This document shows, one piece after another, positions 6,900 to 8,503 of a stretch of 8,503 nt of DNA (position 1 is its first letter; every line of letters starts with the position of its first letter). Source of the stretch: Spirochaetaceae bacterium (GTDB taxonomy: Bacteria > Spirochaetota > Spirochaetia > Treponematales > Breznakiellaceae); NCBI GenBank assembly GCA_031278575.1, contig JAITKD010000227.1, positions 1 to 8,503 on the forward strand, read 5' to 3'. A program made the position numbers and the translations under genes. Below the pieces are notes generated by a model that saw only the letters and a list, made by a program, of their open reading frames with translations, did not search any database and was not told where the DNA came from.

Positions 6900-8060
6900 C
6901 TATGGTTTCCGGTATTTTTCATACAACCCTATCATGGAATCGATAAACCGGTCCACCGAATAATCACGGGATATGGTTTCGGATTTTTTCCCCATCCGCG
7001 CCCGTAAGGCGGGATCTTCCAAGAGGAGGAGGGCCTTTTCCCAGAGCAGGGTATCATCCTCCACGGCCCAGCCGTTTTCCCCGCTGATCACCATATCCGT
7101 AATGCTGACATCCGCCGCCGCTACTATCGGAAGCCCCGAGGCCATGGCTTCGATAAAGGTTATGGGGTGAACCTCGCTGTGGGAGGCGCTCATAAACAAA
7201 TCCGAAACCGCGTAAACCACCCGCACTTCGTCGGGCCACCGGAGGTATCCCGTAAAAACTATGGCGTCCCTGATCCCCAGATTGGCTCCGCAGGTTTCCA
7301 GTCCCCGCCGATCAGGGCCGTCCCCCACCAAAATCAACTTTGTCTTGGGCCGCCGGGTATGGATCTCCGTAAAATTCTCCAATAAGCGGTCTACGTTTTT
7401 TTCCTGGCTTAAACGTCCCACAAACACAATCAGTTCATCATCCTCGGCGATGGAGAACCGTTTTCGGAACTCCCGAAGGTCCCGGCTTATCTCATCGGGC
7501 CGCTCATAAAAGCCGGAAAGATCTATGCCGTTGGGAACCAGCTCAACCGGCGGCCAGTTGTATTTAACGCTGTCAAAATAGTCTTTTATTTTCCGGGAAG
7601 GGGCGATAATACAACACTGTCCCCTGAGTACGTTTTTTAGAAGAACGGACAGGTGTTTTTTCAAAAAAAATTCCAACAGCAGGGGGACGTAATACAGATA
7701 ATCCTGATAATAGGTGTGCAGGGTATGTATCGAAGGAATATTGAGCTTTTTGCTGACCCGCCGCGATGCCAGAAAGAGGCTGAATTCGGAATGGGTATGG
7801 ATGATATCCAGGTTCAGGGGGCGGGCAATATCAATAAGCTGCTTTTCAATAAACAGCCCGATCCGGTGCTGGGGTTCATTGGGGAATTGAATAGACTTGA
7901 TCCGAAAAACCCCCGGTTCATCAACGGCATAGGGATGCTGAACGGTAAATACATACGCCCGATGCCCCCGTTTTTCCAATTCTGTTTTTAAAGTTCTTAC
8001 CACCGTAACCACCCCGTTAACCTGGGGGGTGTAGGTATCACTGAAGATACCGATATTCAT
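6900..8060 (-). CDS. GT4-family glycosyltransferase, probably a diacylglycerol glucosyltransferase-like enzyme
   Basis: A 386-residue GT-B fold retaining glycosyltransferase. It begins [20 protein letters not shown], the N-terminal acceptor-domain strand and glycine loop of family GT4. The C-terminal donor-binding half has VGRLSQEKN (214-222, with R216 and K221 in the positions expected to bind sugar-nucleotide phosphates), GDGP (246-249) and the E-x7-E motif EVHPITFIE (296-304). The pattern resembles bacterial 1,2-diacylglycerol 3-glucosyltransferases and mannosyltransferases that act on lipid at the cytoplasmic face of the membrane; the exact donor and acceptor cannot be told from sequence. 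The frame extends upstream to a GTG at 8114, adding 18 residues, but the ATG at 8060 has a good Shine-Dalgarno 6 nt before it and starts exactly at the family's first strand, so I choose 8060. The DEAD-box helicase gene follows 29 bp downstream. Confidence 0.92.
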   Translation of the reverse strand: MNIGIFSDTYTPQVNGVVTVVRTLKTELEKRGHRAYVFTVQHPYAVDEPGVFRIKSIQFPNEPQHRIGLFIEKQLIDIARPLNLDIIHTHSEFSLFLASRRVSKKLNIPSIHTLHTYYQDYLYYVPLLLEFFLKKHLSVLLKNVLRGQCCIIAPSRKIKDYFDSVKYNWPPVELVPNGIDLSGFYERPDEISRDLREFRKRFSIAEDDELIVFVGRLSQEKNVDRLLENFTEIHTRRPKTKLILVGDGPDRRGLETCGANLGIRDAIVFTGYLRWPDEVRVVYAVSDLFMSASHSEVHPITFIEAMASGLPIVAAADVSITDMVISGENGWAVEDDTLLWEKALLLLEDPALRARMGKKSETISRDYSVDRFIDSMIGLYEKYRKP

Positions 8061-8066
8061 ACCATT

Positions 8067-8075
8067 TCCTCTCCC
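8067..8075 (-). promoter_or_regulatory. Shine-Dalgarno deciding the glycosyltransferase start
   Basis: The reverse strand reads GGGAGAGGA and then 6 nt to the ATG at 8060. This supports the internal ATG over the GTG 54 bases further upstream, which would also place the hairpin at 8081-8124 partly in coding sequence. Confidence 0.7.
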
Positions 8076-8080
8076 ATACG

Positions 8081-8124
8081 TTAAGGAAACGCTGATTAAC
8101 TTGACGCTAATCACGTTTCCCTAA
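8081..8124. repeat. Imperfect inverted repeat upstream of the glycosyltransferase
   Basis: Left arm TTAAGGAAACGCTGATTA (8081-8098) pairs with right arm TAATCACGTTTCCCTAA (8108-8124), allowing one bulged C and one A/C mismatch, around a 9-nt loop. Most of the arms is perfect (GGAAACG/CGTTTCC and TGATTA/TAATCA). It lies about 20 bp ahead of the glycosyltransferase ATG, so it would form in that gene's leader or bind a regulator. Confidence 0.6.
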
Positions 8125-8144
8125 TGTATTTGCTCATTTCATTG

Positions 8145-8175
8145 CGCAAATGGGGTAAACTTTGTTTACCTTGCG
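8145..8175. repeat. Bulged hairpin with perfect core GGTAAAC-TTT-GTTTACC
   Basis: The core arms GGTAAAC (8154-8160) and GTTTACC (8164-8170) are perfect around a TTT loop. CGCAA (8145-8149) and TTGCG (8171-8175) extend the stem after a 4-nt bulge on one side. No T-tract follows on either strand. An operator or structured leader element is possible. Confidence 0.5.
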
Positions 8176-8182
8176 TTAAAGT

Positions 8183-8218
8183 AGCGCCGATTTATTCTCG
8201 ATTGAATAAATCAGTGCT
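8183..8218. repeat. Inverted repeat GATTTATTC/GAATAAATC
   Basis: Perfect 9-bp arms (8189-8197 and 8204-8212) around a 6-nt loop. The stem extends through one mismatch to AGCGC/GTGCT with one G-T wobble. It overlaps the candidate -35 element of the plus-strand promoter at 8202-8207, so it is well placed as an operator for the kinase gene. Confidence 0.55.
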
Positions 8219-8232
8219 TCCTTAAGTATACT
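8202..8232 (+). promoter_or_regulatory. Candidate promoter toward the partial kinase gene
   Basis: TTGAAT (8202-8207), a long 19-bp spacer and TATACT (8227-8232). The -10 element is good; the spacer is at the upper limit. The expected start near 8239 would give a leader of about 130 nt before the ATG at 8372. Confidence 0.3.
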
Positions 8233-8371
8233 ATATCGGGACCTTTTTTGGAACAGACGCCGTAACCATCTACGGGACCGCCGGATCGTTCAGGGGGTGA
8301 TGCGCAATTCTCCATGATTTTTCCCTGTTTCGCTATGGATGATTTATAAAAAAAAATCTAAAATAAACATT

Positions 8372-8503
8372 ATGGATAGGGACCATGTACCGTTGTTGTT
8401 GGGAGCCATAGCGCAATTCTCAATATATGGGGAATTTGAATTTGCCGAACCCTTTGGCGGCGGCCATATCAATAATACCTACCGGTCCCAATGGAACCAG
8501 GCG
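8372..8503 (+). CDS. Probable sugar kinase of the APH/NahK-like phosphotransferase family, N-terminal fragment (runs off right edge)
   Basis: The frame from the ATG at 8372 is open to the window end and gives 44 residues. The segment AIAQFSIYGEFEFAEPFGGGHINNTYR has the pattern of the N-terminus of N-acetylhexosamine kinase-like proteins of the aminoglycoside phosphotransferase superfamily: a helix ending in F, then a strand, then P-x-G-x-G-H-I-N-x-T-Y, the glycine-rich nucleotide-binding turn. Such enzymes phosphorylate sugars or amino sugars at C1 or a hydroxyl using ATP. The catalytic aspartates lie beyond the window, so substrate and activity are open. No Shine-Dalgarno is visible; the start is preceded by an A-rich, probably unstructured run. 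An in-frame ATG at 8339 would add 11 mostly Lys/Ile residues and cannot be excluded, but 8372 gives the length I would expect for this family. Confidence 0.68.
   Translation, partial: MDRDHVPLLLGAIAQFSIYGEFEFAEPFGGGHINNTYRSQWNQA

Larger units (their letters stand above)
8061..8371. other. Non-coding divergent region rich in inverted repeats
   Basis: This 311-bp stretch separates the glycosyltransferase (minus) from the partial kinase gene (plus). I see no convincing protein gene or tRNA. It holds three successive stem-forming repeats (8081-8218), a candidate plus-strand promoter (8202-8232), two tiny overlapping ORFs (8300-8349) and an A-rich run (8345-8370) before the kinase start. It could carry divergent promoters with operators, or a small structured RNA; nothing matched a riboswitch or RNA family that I can recognise. 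Confidence 0.6.

Noticed and set aside
8061..8114. 18-residue upstream extension of the glycosyltransferase from a GTG at 8114
   Set aside because: The ATG at 8060 has a strong Shine-Dalgarno 6 nt upstream and starts exactly at the conserved first beta strand; the extension would run through the hairpin arm.

Overview
The window looks like a chromosomal segment of a diderm bacterium, most likely a spirochaete of the Treponema type. This rests on overall flavour: a Wzi-like outer-membrane barrel, a GT4 glycosyltransferase resembling diacylglycerol glucosyltransferases, and a mixture of Shine-Dalgarno-led and Shine-Dalgarno-less starts. No taxonomic marker gene is present, so the placement is an inference. 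The DNA is visibly G+C-rich in coding regions (GGG, CCC, CGG, GCC and CTT/CTC codons), while the promoter regions are A+T-rich. I see no mobile element, CRISPR array, rRNA or tRNA.

Layout. Bases 1-177 (minus) hold the N-terminal 59 residues of a CorA-type Mg2+/metal transporter that runs off the left edge. A 95-bp gap with two G/C-rich hairpins follows. Bases 273-3815 (minus) encode a 1180-residue SWIM-zinc-finger SNF2/Swi2 helicase-like ATPase. Bases 3816-3940 form a compact divergent regulatory region with an intrinsic-terminator-like hairpin and candidate promoters on both strands. Bases 3941-5635 (plus) encode a secreted 564-residue Wzi-like outer-membrane beta-barrel. Its last 19 bp overlap the end of the convergent DEAD-box-type RNA helicase gene (5617-6870, minus). 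That helicase lies 29 bp downstream of a GT4 glycosyltransferase (6900-8060, minus), and the two probably form one transcription unit. Bases 8061-8371 are non-coding and unusually rich in inverted repeats. From 8372 (plus) the first 44 residues of a probable sugar kinase of the aminoglycoside-phosphotransferase/NahK-like family run off the right edge.

How the genes fit together. The glycosyltransferase, the Wzi-like barrel and the partial sugar kinase could all serve cell-envelope carbohydrate or glycolipid metabolism, but they are not in one operon. The SNF2 and DEAD-box proteins act on DNA or ribonucleoprotein and on RNA respectively, and have no evident link to the envelope genes. I find no convincing new multi-gene system. 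The most interesting material is regulatory: the terminator placed between two divergent starts, the near-leaderless look of the barrel gene, the hairpin cluster upstream of the glycosyltransferase, and the variant DEGD helicase with its glycine/serine insert.
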